DNA of 64,000 bases, taken from positions 37,135-101,134 of the forward strand of contig CALFBG010000004.1 in assembly GCA_937951685.1 (NCBI GenBank). Reading direction: 5' to 3'. The translations under genes were made by a program, and so were the position numbers. Below, piece by piece: positions 40,867 to 48,651 of this stretch. A model generated the notes under the pieces. The model had not been told where the DNA came from, searched no databases, and saw only the letters and a list, made by a program, of their open reading frames with translations. Every line of letters begins with the position of its first letter. The stretch's first letter is position 1. This DNA is from an uncultured Saprospiraceae bacterium. Lineage in GTDB: Bacteria > Bacteroidota > Bacteroidia > Chitinophagales > Saprospiraceae.

Positions 40867-41961
40867 TTATTTTACAGTCAATGCCATTTCCTTTTCGACT
40901 GCTTCAAATAAGGTATTAATATTACCCAGACCAAAGCCTTGATAATCATTTACCCGTTGTACAATTTCGTAAAAGAGTGTTGGGCGATCCCCAATAGGTG
41001 TCGTAAAAGTTTGCAAGAGCATTGCGCCATCTTCTACATCGCAGAGAATATTGTATTCCTTAAGTTTTTCGACATCGAGGTCTGGATATTTTTCTTTGAG
41101 TAAATCGTAGTAAGAGCTCGGATATTTGCTTAAGACGACCCCTTTCCCTCGTATGGCATCTAATGTTTTAAAAATATTGGGTGTACTAAAGGCAATATGT
41201 TGAATGCCCGTACCGTAATTTTTATCAATAAAAACCTGTACTTGAGATTTCCCCGATTGATTGTCGGGTTCAACCAATACATTATTAATCGCTTTATTTT
41301 CTGATTGTAAGACCTTCAAAACGAGCCCTGACTTATTACCTTCCACTTCTCCTTTCCCAAACTCTTGAATCGTAGAGGAAGCAAAAATATCATTCAAGTA
41401 TTTTTCCCAGATCGGAATTTCATTCTCGCGCAGTGCACAAGCGATATGGTCTACATTCATAATGTGCGAATCCATTCTTGGCTTGATCCATTCATCTCCA
41501 ACCGGAACGTACCCTGGTAGCATATCTCCATGATAATTCGTGTAGTCGATAAAATTCATTTCATTATCATCAAAAAGTTTGATGGTTGCTTGTTCCACTT
41601 TTCCATGATCATCCTCCATCGTATAAGGTGCTTGTATTGGAATCGCACCATTCTTGACCGCTTGCTCGAAGAAAGAAACAACATTTTGCGTTTGCACAGA
41701 AATTCTTTTAATTCCATTTCCATGAAGATCGACGAAGGAAACGATGTTATAACTTCCTGGTCCAGAAGCAGAGGAGATTACTAGCTTGGCATCGTTTTTT
41801 TGTAAAAAATAAGAGACTTTATGTGGAACGCCCGTTTCGGGACCACAGTATCCTTTCACTTCAAAGCCTAAGGCGTGTACGTGCCAATAAGTTACCATTT
41901 TTGCCATGCCGACAAAATATTCTACGTAATCATATTTGATATCTTTTAATAAGTTTTTCAT
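40867..41961 (-). CDS. 4-hydroxyphenylpyruvate dioxygenase / hydroxymandelate synthase family protein
   Basis: This 364-residue protein is a typical length for non-haem iron HPPD-fold enzymes, with two vicinal-oxygen-chelate halves. The expected iron ligands are present: His in VDHIACAL (~171), His in GTGIQHIAFS (~254) and Glu in LFYEIVQR (~335). The C-terminal GFGLGNINTLFEAVE is family-typical. HPPD makes homogentisate for tyrosine breakdown, while hydroxymandelate synthase makes 4-hydroxymandelate for hydroxyphenylglycine. The HPPD substrate-binding Asn in the (I/L)NEP motif is Val here (VLVEP), and the usual Ser in the preceding strand is also absent, so the specificity may differ from HPPD. 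No homogentisate dioxygenase is nearby. It starts 2 bp after the aminotransferase stop, so the two form an operon. Together with that gene I infer supply of an unusual amino acid to the NRPS. Confidence 0.85.
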   Translation of the reverse strand: MKNLLKDIKYDYVEYFVGMAKMVTYWHVHALGFEVKGYCGPETGVPHKVSYFLQKNDAKLVISSASGPGSYNIVSFVDLHGNGIKRISVQTQNVVSFFEQAVKNGAIPIQAPYTMEDDHGKVEQATIKLFDDNEMNFIDYTNYHGDMLPGYVPVGDEWIKPRMDSHIMNVDHIACALRENEIPIWEKYLNDIFASSTIQEFGKGEVEGNKSGLVLKVLQSENKAINNVLVEPDNQSGKSQVQVFIDKNYGTGIQHIAFSTPNIFKTLDAIRGKGVVLSKYPSSYYDLLKEKYPDLDVEKLKEYNILCDVEDGAMLLQTFTTPIGDRPTLFYEIVQRVNDYQGFGLGNINTLFEAVEKEMALTVK

Positions 41962-41963
41962 TT

Positions 41964-43241
41964 TCAGACCTTTAATTTTGATAAAATATATTTTGAGAGT
42001 CGCTCGATTGCGGTAGTAATTTCGGCTGGTTCTAGGTTGCTAAAGGCAAGTCTTATTTCGTGATCGCCTCCGATTCCGTCCAGATAGAAGAAAGACATTG
42101 GACAGAAAATAACTTTGTATTGCTCCGCACATTCAATCACGTTAGCTTCTTCTACTTTGAACGGAACTTCAAGGGTTAGAAAAAATCCACCGGCAGGTTT
42201 ACGCCATTTTACTTGTGCTTGATTGCCTAAATATTTTTCTAAAGCAGCAAGCATTGCGGCTCGCTTTTCACTACAACCTGCCACTTTTTCTTCGCTAAAT
42301 TGTACTAAGGAAAAATCATTATCACGTAGATAAGCGCCTAAAATGGCCTGATTAATCGAAGGGGTATTTAAGCTAACATAAGCTTTGGTTGTCGAGATTT
42401 GTTCGCTTAAAGCGAGTGTCTTTCCCTCGAATTCGAAGGATTGTCCTGCGGCTACGACCGCTAAACGTAGACTGGGGAAAAGTATTTTGGAGAAAGACCC
42501 GACGTAGATCGTACGATGCTTTTCATCTAAGGATTTGATACTCGGTATTTTCTCTCCTTCATAATTAAAATAGCCATACGCATTATCCTCTAAAATGTAG
42601 AAATCATGTTCCTCCGCTTTCGCTAGTAGCGCCTTTCTTGCTGCGAGTGGCATCAAATTGCCCGTAGGGTTTTGATAATCAGGAATCGTATACAACAAGC
42701 GAATCGGTTTTCCTTTAGATTTTGCGATGGCAATACTTTCCTCCAATGCGCTAAGGTCTAAACCTTCGGGAGTAGTAGGAATTGAAGCGATCTCATAATC
42801 CGCGATTTTAGCATAAGTACTCATCCCGATATAACTAGGATTTTCAATGGCTATGCTGTGGTGGGCGGGATGACAAAGTGTCGTTAAAATCAACATCATT
42901 GCCTCTTGTGCACCGACCGTTACTATGATATCCTCGGGATTGACGTGGATTTGTTCGTCCTTCGCTAAGAACTTGGCTAACTCTGCATTGATAATCCCTT
43001 TTGCTCGATTGTATTGCCCTAAATCACTTAGAATAAAAGCTTCAGATTTGCCAGTTTCTACCATGCGATAGTTGACATAAGCATCAAATTTTTCGAGACT
43101 TTCCCTTAGATCAAAGTACTTCGCACTTGGCCTTCCGGAGGCTAATGAAATTGCTTCTGGAAACCTCAATAGTGCTTCGTTTAGAAATCCCATTACATCG
43201 GATTTCATACTAAGTAGATTAGGATTCAAGATGGGCATCAT
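41964..43241 (-). CDS. PLP-dependent aminotransferase, HpgT-like (class I/II)
   Basis: This is a 425-residue fold-type I aminotransferase. Visible motifs are the cofactor-binding region VTVGAQEAMMLIL (~115), NPTGN (~190) with the aromatic Tyr/Asp strand before it (LLYTIPDYQNPTG), ILEDNAYGYF, and the PLP lysine in YVGSFSKILFPSLR (~250). The C-terminal arginine lies in HEIRLAFSN. The N-terminal pattern FLNEALLRFPEAISLASGRPS and the lack of a GntR domain resemble HpgT, which aminates hydroxyphenylglyoxylates to (di)hydroxyphenylglycine, more than MocR regulators. That assignment rests on remembered family features, and a 2-aminoadipate or aromatic aminotransferase is possible. There are two adjacent ATG codons; I take the first. 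It is the first gene of the operon with the HPPD-like gene. Confidence 0.8.
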   Translation of the reverse strand: MMPILNPNLLSMKSDVMGFLNEALLRFPEAISLASGRPSAKYFDLRESLEKFDAYVNYRMVETGKSEAFILSDLGQYNRAKGIINAELAKFLAKDEQIHVNPEDIIVTVGAQEAMMLILTTLCHPAHHSIAIENPSYIGMSTYAKIADYEIASIPTTPEGLDLSALEESIAIAKSKGKPIRLLYTIPDYQNPTGNLMPLAARKALLAKAEEHDFYILEDNAYGYFNYEGEKIPSIKSLDEKHRTIYVGSFSKILFPSLRLAVVAAGQSFEFEGKTLALSEQISTTKAYVSLNTPSINQAILGAYLRDNDFSLVQFSEEKVAGCSEKRAAMLAALEKYLGNQAQVKWRKPAGGFFLTLEVPFKVEEANVIECAEQYKVIFCPMSFFYLDGIGGDHEIRLAFSNLEPAEITTAIERLSKYILSKLKV

Positions 43242-43586
43242 ACGTTCTTAGTTAAGCGCTCGTTGAGCATAAAATCACCAGACCCAATTTGGCAAAAGCC
43301 TCATGAGTCTCAGGTTTTACATCATTTTTTAAAAATTCAGACAAGCTTTATGAGTGTGTGTTTTTCTTTTATGAAGTTGTTTAAAACTACTTAAGGCTTT
43401 AAACAAATCTTGGCATTTTGAATGGCAATGCGTTCATTATCTTTCTATTACTGGTTGACAAAACTTACATCATATTCGTCAAATAAAGTTCAGCCTACGT
43501 GTATACTCAGCAAGCTAATACGTCAGCGGACATATTAGCATGCTAAGTACATTGTACTAAGAATATTGTGTATCGAAGCGCTTTAC
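43242..43586. other. Intergenic region upstream of the aminotransferase operon (345 bp)
   Basis: There is no coding frame here. It holds two inverted repeats just past the hydroxylase stop codon: GCTAATA/TATTAGC (43514-43520 and 43533-43539), and AGTAC-ATT-GTACT around 43546-43558. Right before the aminotransferase start there is a stretch (43242-43257) that closely matches the leader of NRPS2. A promoter for the aminotransferase operon is likely here, but no consensus stands out. Confidence 0.5.
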
Positions 43587-45227
43587 TTAAGATGCTACTA
43601 ATTCGCCTTCGTACTTAATAATTTTTTCTCCAAATAACCTTTCGGATTCAATTCCTTTGCTTGCGCAATAATCTAATAATTTATTGGACTCTACAATTGG
43701 TTTAGATTCATCCGTGTATTTGATGGAGCTGATGTATTTCAACCAAGGTTCCATTCCCATGGCGTAGACGAATACATCTTTAGGATTAAAGACATCAATC
43801 ATTGCTTGTGATTGGTTAAAATCACAACCTGCTAATCGTCTAGTATTATCTCTTTCTCGATCAATTGGCTTTGGCAATAACGGACCGTACAACCAAGTCA
43901 AGGGTGCGCCGTCGCATTCCATCCCTAAGAAGATAACATCTACATCACCTACGATTTCGTGGATTCTTTCGTAGATCATGGGCTCTACATTCTGCGAATC
44001 TGCTGCAAAAAGCATTGTGTATCCATGATCGAATGTAACGTGGTGGCAAAGTTTACTTCTAACATCTAAGTCAGAGTGTTCTCCCAAAAATGGCAAGCCA
44101 GCGATTTTACAATCTTTGAACTCAATGATTTCCATTTCTCCCAGTTCGATGATATTTTCGAAACCCACTTTCTCGAACATCAACTTTAAACTAGGATCTT
44201 GCAAACCTCCCCCGTTACTCTTGGGCACGACGAGGTTTTTAATTTTTCTTCTCAACGGCAAAAGCGTTTCGAATAAAACGTGATCTTGGTGATTGTGCGT
44301 GATTAGGACATAATCCAATGTTTCTGGTAAATCAGAATAAGTATACCGAGAAATATCAGACTCATATCCGTAGCTAATTACCGGATCAACTAAGATACTT
44401 GTACTTTTCGTTTCGACTAAGATGCAAGCATGACCGAAGTACCGTGTTAAGACACCGTCGTCATTATATTTTTTGTAACTATCAGGTGCTTTCGTTGTAA
44501 AGAAAGATCTGAATAGTGCTTCTTTATCAGCAGGAATATCAAACAAAGCTCGAATTTCTTTAAAAGGCTTCGGAATGCGCTCCATCTCAAACAGTCTATC
44601 GATTGTCTTATCTCGGAACGGCATCTTGACACTTAAGATATTTTCGTCTGGTAACTTCGGGGTACTGAGTACAAAAGACCGAGAGTCATCATCCTGAACT
44701 TTAAATAAATTGAAGCTTTGTAAATTTTCGTTATAAAACTTACTAAGATACATTAAAGGCTCAAAAAATCGGTACGATGGATTATTGTTGAGATCATAAA
44801 ACAATTCGATCATCCCACGAAGCACCTTAGGTACTTTTGGATATAAAGGAGTAAGAGAATATCCTTTTGCTTCTTTATTCAACAATTCGTTTAGTTCTGT
44901 GATGGCGTCACAAAGTTCCAACAAATCAGCACAGCCTTCCATGGTATTTTCCTTGATGGCTTTAATTTCATCAACTCTTTTTCCACCATAATCAATAAAA
45001 GGACCTCCTAACATTTTAGGATTTTTCACTGCTGCCGCGTGGATTAATGGATTTTGAATATAAGAGTTCATTATTTTCAAATGTCTTTCTTTAATATTCA
45101 AAGCTGCCGTAACGGGAGAAATAAGATGAGCCCAAGCGTACCAATTATCAACTAAGGGTTCTAAAGCTAAATTGGGTACGATATATACCATATCGTCGTC
45201 TTGAAATTGAGTATTTTCGTTTGCCAT
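43587..45227 (-). CDS. CmlA-type diiron beta-hydroxylase (MBL fold) acting on PCP-bound amino acids
   Basis: From the ATG at 45227 the protein is 546 residues, close to CmlA (~530). A longer frame to 45266 would need a TTG start, and the family-like sequence begins after the ATG. Residues 1-~230 form the all-helical/mixed N-terminal arm typical of CmlA-like enzymes (EPLVDNWYAWAHLISPVTAA near the start). The C-terminal part is a metallo-beta-lactamase fold with ITHNHQDH at ~310, an extra acidic ligand in FLGEHSDLDV at ~380 and Asp in LFAADSQ at ~408. These match CmlA spacing for H305/H307/D309/H310, E377 and D403, and that Glu ligand distinguishes these oxygenases from hydrolases. CmlA beta-hydroxylates p-aminophenylalanine on its carrier protein, and FrsH does the same to Leu. 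I infer beta-hydroxylation of a residue held by one of the NRPSs, possibly Leu of NRPS2 or an unassigned residue. Confidence 0.88.
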   Translation of the reverse strand: MANENTQFQDDDMVYIVPNLALEPLVDNWYAWAHLISPVTAALNIKERHLKIMNSYIQNPLIHAAAVKNPKMLGGPFIDYGGKRVDEIKAIKENTMEGCADLLELCDAITELNELLNKEAKGYSLTPLYPKVPKVLRGMIELFYDLNNNPSYRFFEPLMYLSKFYNENLQSFNLFKVQDDDSRSFVLSTPKLPDENILSVKMPFRDKTIDRLFEMERIPKPFKEIRALFDIPADKEALFRSFFTTKAPDSYKKYNDDGVLTRYFGHACILVETKSTSILVDPVISYGYESDISRYTYSDLPETLDYVLITHNHQDHVLFETLLPLRRKIKNLVVPKSNGGGLQDPSLKLMFEKVGFENIIELGEMEIIEFKDCKIAGLPFLGEHSDLDVRSKLCHHVTFDHGYTMLFAADSQNVEPMIYERIHEIVGDVDVIFLGMECDGAPLTWLYGPLLPKPIDRERDNTRRLAGCDFNQSQAMIDVFNPKDVFVYAMGMEPWLKYISSIKYTDESKPIVESNKLLDYCASKGIESERLFGEKIIKYEGELVAS

Positions 45228-45643
45228 TGATCTAAAATATTGCTTAGCGCATATTTGAAACTCCAACCATTTGTTACCGTTGCTGATTTTAAATACACAC
45301 TTAAATGATTTAATGTTCTATCTGTCTTATTAGCGTTTGGGTAAATTGTGTAATCTGGATAAGGACAAGCTTTACGGTTAAGCATAGAGCTCATTTAAGT
45401 CGATTTCCGCTATACAATTTATGCTAGTAGATAAGTTACAAGTTAGAAATTCAAGACGTGTTTTTCAATAGTTAAAATCTATCATTTTTATGGCCTAAAT
45501 CAGCAAGATGATGATGAAGTTAATCATCAATGGTCAGCATGGCGAGGACAATCTCAAGGTATTGTCCCTATCGCTAATTACTTTTTTAGTAATTGAGTAA
45601 ATGCTACGTCAAAGGCAATGTTGTCAGAGCACTCATTTATTGA
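45228..45643. other. Intergenic region between regulator and hydroxylase (416 bp)
   Basis: This region separates the LuxR-type regulator (upstream on the minus strand) from the hydroxylase. It contains a perfect 7-bp inverted repeat, GGACAAT/ATTGTCC (45546-45552 and 45561-45567), and AATTAC/GTAATT near 45581-45597. The latter lies past the regulator stop codon but lacks a proper T-run. A 75-codon frame at 45167-45394 overlaps the hydroxylase start and is not convincing as a gene. Confidence 0.45.
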
Positions 45644-46327
45644 TTAAATACTGGAGTATTGACTTTGATCATTAGCGACCATTACTTTACCATTAATTTC
45701 AATCAAACGGTGTTTGATCTCTAAAGCATATTTTAACACAACACCTCTGCCTTGTAAATCCAACTTTCGACGAATATTGGCGATGTGATTATTTACGGTG
45801 TGGGGGCTGATGAATAGTTTTTTAGCAATCTCTGGCATTGTCTTATAGGAACTGACTAAAGAGAGTACTCGAAGTTGGGTAGGTGTCAATAGATTTAAAT
45901 CGTCATTCTTATTGTTAGTAGCCAATCCATTCAAACACTTTTCAACCCGTTTGCTAGCAAAACGATTAATGACGCTTCCTTCTACAAAGCACTGTCGGAG
46001 TTCGTTAATTCTATCTTCCGCAAAAAGCAGGGCATTAGCACTAGCACTTAAGGCTTTTCTAAGGTGATTTGGATTTCGATTTTGTAAATATAGAATTGTG
46101 CGAATGGATTTATTCCGGTGATTCAATTGTTGAATCAATTCGAAACCATTGATAGATGACAAACCTGCATCAATAATTGCAAAATCTGGCGATTTTTTTT
46201 CAAGTTGATCTAGTGTTTCTAGACCATCCGTACTTGTTCCAATTACTTGGAGCCCTAAGTTGGTACAGCAAGCAGATAAAATATCGCATAATAAGCGACC
46301 TGTTTTGGCGATAAAGATTGTTTTCAT
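45644..46327 (-). CDS. NarL/FixJ-family response regulator with atypical receiver and LuxR HTH
   Basis: This protein has 227 residues. Residues 1-~120 form a CheY-like receiver, and ~147-200 a LuxR-type helix-turn-helix (LTPTQLRVLSL then ISPHTVNNHIANIRRKL), a DNA-binding four-helix domain. The receiver keeps an Asp at the phospho-acceptor position (FAIIDAGLSS, ~53). It lacks the acidic pair normally near residue 10 (here FIAKTGR), the Ser/Thr of strand 4 (ILYLQN) and the Lys of strand 5 (ALLFAED). It may therefore work without phosphorylation. No histidine kinase is adjacent. It is the only regulator seen next to the NRPS cluster and lies upstream of all the cluster genes on the same strand, so it is a candidate cluster activator (inference). 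Confidence 0.88.
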   Translation of the reverse strand: MKTIFIAKTGRLLCDILSACCTNLGLQVIGTSTDGLETLDQLEKKSPDFAIIDAGLSSINGFELIQQLNHRNKSIRTILYLQNRNPNHLRKALSASANALLFAEDRINELRQCFVEGSVINRFASKRVEKCLNGLATNNKNDDLNLLTPTQLRVLSLVSSYKTMPEIAKKLFISPHTVNNHIANIRRKLDLQGRGVVLKYALEIKHRLIEINGKVMVANDQSQYSSI

Positions 46328-46942
46328 CCTGATAGTATTGTATAAATATGGCTAAATGGTAACTTTTATTCTATTGAACTTCAGTTCGTTTTCAAAAAAC
46401 TGAAGTCCTCCCTTCTTCATTTATATCACAAACTTCTACAAAAATTCATTCAATAAAAAGCACAATTAGTTTAATTTATCAAAACAAAGTTTCTTTATTT
46501 TTTTTCATAAAAAACTATAAATCAATTAATTAAATCTATTACCACTGTCCATCCTGTACATAAACAAAATACTTACATAGTCCTGTCTTTATCTGACAAA
46601 AATTTGTTTCTTCCTTCTAAATTCTTTCTTCGTTAATGATAACTGCTGCGTTAATCTTCCTGTTTCTTAGCTACTGCCGCCCGAAATGTCATCTTTATAA
46701 TTAAAAAAATTGTTTTATTTTTTCTTTTAAAATATCCAATATTTTGCTGCGTTTCTTAGTTTTTTGCGCGAGGAAGTACCTATAAAACGGGTCAATGTCA
46801 ACGTTGTTAACACAAAGTAATTACCACAACTCCTAATTTTCTCTTCTATAGAAAAAGGGAGCCGGCTTCCTCCACGAAGGGCAGCAGAAAGCTACAACTC
46901 CGCTATCCTATTATCAGCTAATGCGCAGTGCTTACTTCGTAC
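46328..46942. other. AT-rich intergenic region (615 bp)
   Basis: No coding frame is supported. It holds the upstream region of the LuxR-type gene (46328 onward) and the downstream region of the pentapeptide-repeat gene. Near 46858-46873 a GC-rich palindrome (GGGAGCCGGCTTCC) is followed on the minus strand by TTTTTC. That could be a weak terminator for the pentapeptide gene. Confidence 0.45.
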
Positions 46943-47233
46943 TTACTTCTTGGCGCGCAAAAGTGGCTCGATGAGCACACCGTTAATTTTAAGCCCTTTA
47001 ATATTACAATCGTCAAATTCGACATTCTGTAAATTGATATCTCGAAAGCGAGCGTCTTGTAAATTCACATCTACAAAACGAGCAGATTTTAAATTGACAT
47101 CCCGAAATTTAGCTTTCGTTAAGTTTGCATCTTCAATACGGAGTCGGTCGCAAGTCACATCGACAATTTTTATGCGTTTTAATTTGCCATCAATTAATTT
47201 TATTTTTTTGTAAAAGAAGTCTCTAATTTTCAT
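46943..47233 (-). CDS. Small pentapeptide-repeat protein
   Basis: The protein has 96 residues. From ~28 to ~87 the sequence runs as about twelve uninterrupted five-residue repeats, for example DANLT-KAKFR-DVNLK-SARFV, with Leu, Phe or Ile at the centre position, as in a right-handed quadrilateral beta-helix. It has no signal peptide and a basic N-terminus (FYKKIKLIDGKLKRIKI). It would form about three coils, much shorter than the gyrase-protecting proteins MfpA or Qnr (~180-220 residues). It sits beside the NRPS cluster on the same strand but 615 bp upstream of the regulator. A role in self-protection is possible but unsupported beyond position. Confidence 0.8.
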   Translation of the reverse strand: MKIRDFFYKKIKLIDGKLKRIKIVDVTCDRLRIEDANLTKAKFRDVNLKSARFVDVNLQDARFRDINLQNVEFDDCNIKGLKINGVLIEPLLRAKK

Positions 47234-47674
47234 GCGTTAATTTTTTTCAAAATATGATCAATAAGTAAATCTAGTATACCGATCGTTCGAGATCGATAAC
47301 TTGTTTAAACACTATCAGATATAAAAACTTGGCCTTCAAGACAAAGCGCTTTTCTATTCCATTCGATAACAATAACTTTTGTTCTACATTATAAATAAAC
47401 CGCAAAACAAATTAAAAAAAATTATAATATAATAGGCTTAAAACTTGCTACTGTTATTCTAAAATAATACATTTGCTGAACATATTTGATTTATTCCTCA
47501 TGGCATCTTTTTTGCTACTAGGAAAGTAATCATATCCCTCGATATTTTCTCCCATCAACATATCCCCTGTAATTTTAGATTACTCCCGTGTAAACGTATT
47601 ACTCCCATATTTATTCATAACCAGATTAGAAATTCTTTAGTGTACCAAGCACTATAACAATTTAACCTAATATC
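47234..47674. promoter_or_regulatory. Divergent intergenic region (441 bp)
   Basis: This region lies between the divergently transcribed pentapeptide-repeat gene (minus) and the M48-like lipoprotein gene (plus), so it should carry both promoters. It is very AT-rich. An inverted repeat CGATC-GTTCGA-GATCG lies at about 47281-47296, close to the minus-strand start, and could be an operator. A near-match to a Bacteroidota -7 box (TAACTTTTG, one base too long) lies near 47369 on the plus strand. Confidence 0.4.
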
Positions 47675-48496
47675 ATGAAAAGAGTAACACAAGTGTCCCT
47701 AAAAAGCATTTTAAGTATCAGCCTATTAGCTGCAGTAATTTTGCTAAGTTCTTGTAAGAAAACAGAAGAAGATCAAGCGATTAATATCAGTAAAGATGTT
47801 TTCACCGTAGCCGATCAGAAGATAATTGGCCAGCGCATCAAGGAAGAAATTGCTCTCAATCAGGCAGATTTCAAAGTGCTTGACCAAGAAGTTTACCCAT
47901 CTTTTTATAATTATATCAACACTCTTTTACAAATCTTAGTCAATACTTCTGGGGTCGAATACCGAGAGGATTTTGAATGGAGCGTCACCGTGTTAGAAGA
48001 TGACAATTTACAGACGGCGTTTACTGCTCCGGGCGGTCAAATCTTTATTTATACTGGTTTACTCAAGTTGTTGTCTGCCGAAAATGAACTGATGAGCATT
48101 TTTGCACACGAAATTGCCTACGCAGATAAAGAGTATGCCGTGTACAAACTTAAAGACGAATATGGTGGCGATTTGCTAGGAGATATTATTTTAGGAAAAA
48201 TGGATACTGGAATTGACCAAGTAGCAAGGGGACTTAAGACACTTTCTTTTGAATTGGATCAAGTCGCGATGGCGGATAATTATGCCGTAAATTTATTATG
48301 TCCTTTCCAGTACAATGCTATGGGACTCAAAACGATTATTGAACATCCTGATCACAACTCCATCCAATGGTTGGTGACTCGTCCTAACTACGCAAATCGA
48401 GCAGATATTATTTTAGAACAAGCGGCGAATTGTGGTGACGAAGATCCTACTTACGCAGAACGTTACATTTATTTTAAATCCCAATTACCAGAATAG
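47675..48496 (+). CDS. M48-peptidase-like lipoprotein with degenerate zinc site
   Basis: This 273-residue protein starts with a lipoprotein signal ending LLSSC-KK (Cys ~27). The middle follows the M48 (YfgC/BepA-like) family: a strand and loop FTAPGGQIFIYTGLLKLL (~125), then the helix that normally bears HExxH. Here that helix reads FAHEIAYADKEY (~145), so the second zinc His is Tyr and the usual following His is also Tyr. The downstream acidic helix is present (FELDQVAMADNYAVNLL). The fold is expected, but proteolysis is unlikely. It probably acts in the periplasm or on the outer membrane as a binding protein or inactive homologue. A terminator follows at 48585. Confidence 0.85.
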   Translation: MKRVTQVSLKSILSISLLAAVILLSSCKKTEEDQAINISKDVFTVADQKIIGQRIKEEIALNQADFKVLDQEVYPSFYNYINTLLQILVNTSGVEYREDFEWSVTVLEDDNLQTAFTAPGGQIFIYTGLLKLLSAENELMSIFAHEIAYADKEYAVYKLKDEYGGDLLGDIILGKMDTGIDQVARGLKTLSFELDQVAMADNYAVNLLCPFQYNAMGLKTIIEHPDHNSIQWLVTRPNYANRADIILEQAANCGDEDPTYAERYIYFKSQLPE

Positions 48497-48584
48497 TATA
48501 TAGAAGTTGTTAAAAAGGGAGCGTTTCGCCGCTCGCTTTTCTAATTAGTTGCTTAACGCAACTGCACCAAAAACCCAAAAACCG

Positions 48585-48624
48585 AAAAGCGCTTCAAGTA
48601 TCTTACTTAGAGCGCTTTTTTTTT
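48585..48624 (+). terminator. Bidirectional intrinsic terminator
   Basis: AAAAGCGCT (48585-48593) and AGCGCTTTT (48611-48619) form a perfect 9-bp stem followed by more T residues on the plus strand. The minus strand also ends in TTTT after the stem. It sits between the convergent M48-like gene and the glucokinase gene and can serve both. A weaker GAGCG/CGCTC hairpin precedes it near 48520. Confidence 0.85.
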
Positions 48625-48651
48625 CGATTTGCTAATTTGCTAAATGAATTA

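Noticed and set aside
45228..45266. TTG-started 13-residue N-terminal extension of the CmlA-type hydroxylase
   Set aside because: It needs a rare TTG start and adds nothing family-like; the ATG at 45227 begins just before the conserved EPLVDNWYAW region.
45167..45394. 75-codon minus-strand frame overlapping the hydroxylase start
   Set aside because: It overlaps the hydroxylase coding region by 61 bp in another frame, has no recognisable domain and no ribosome site; probably chance.
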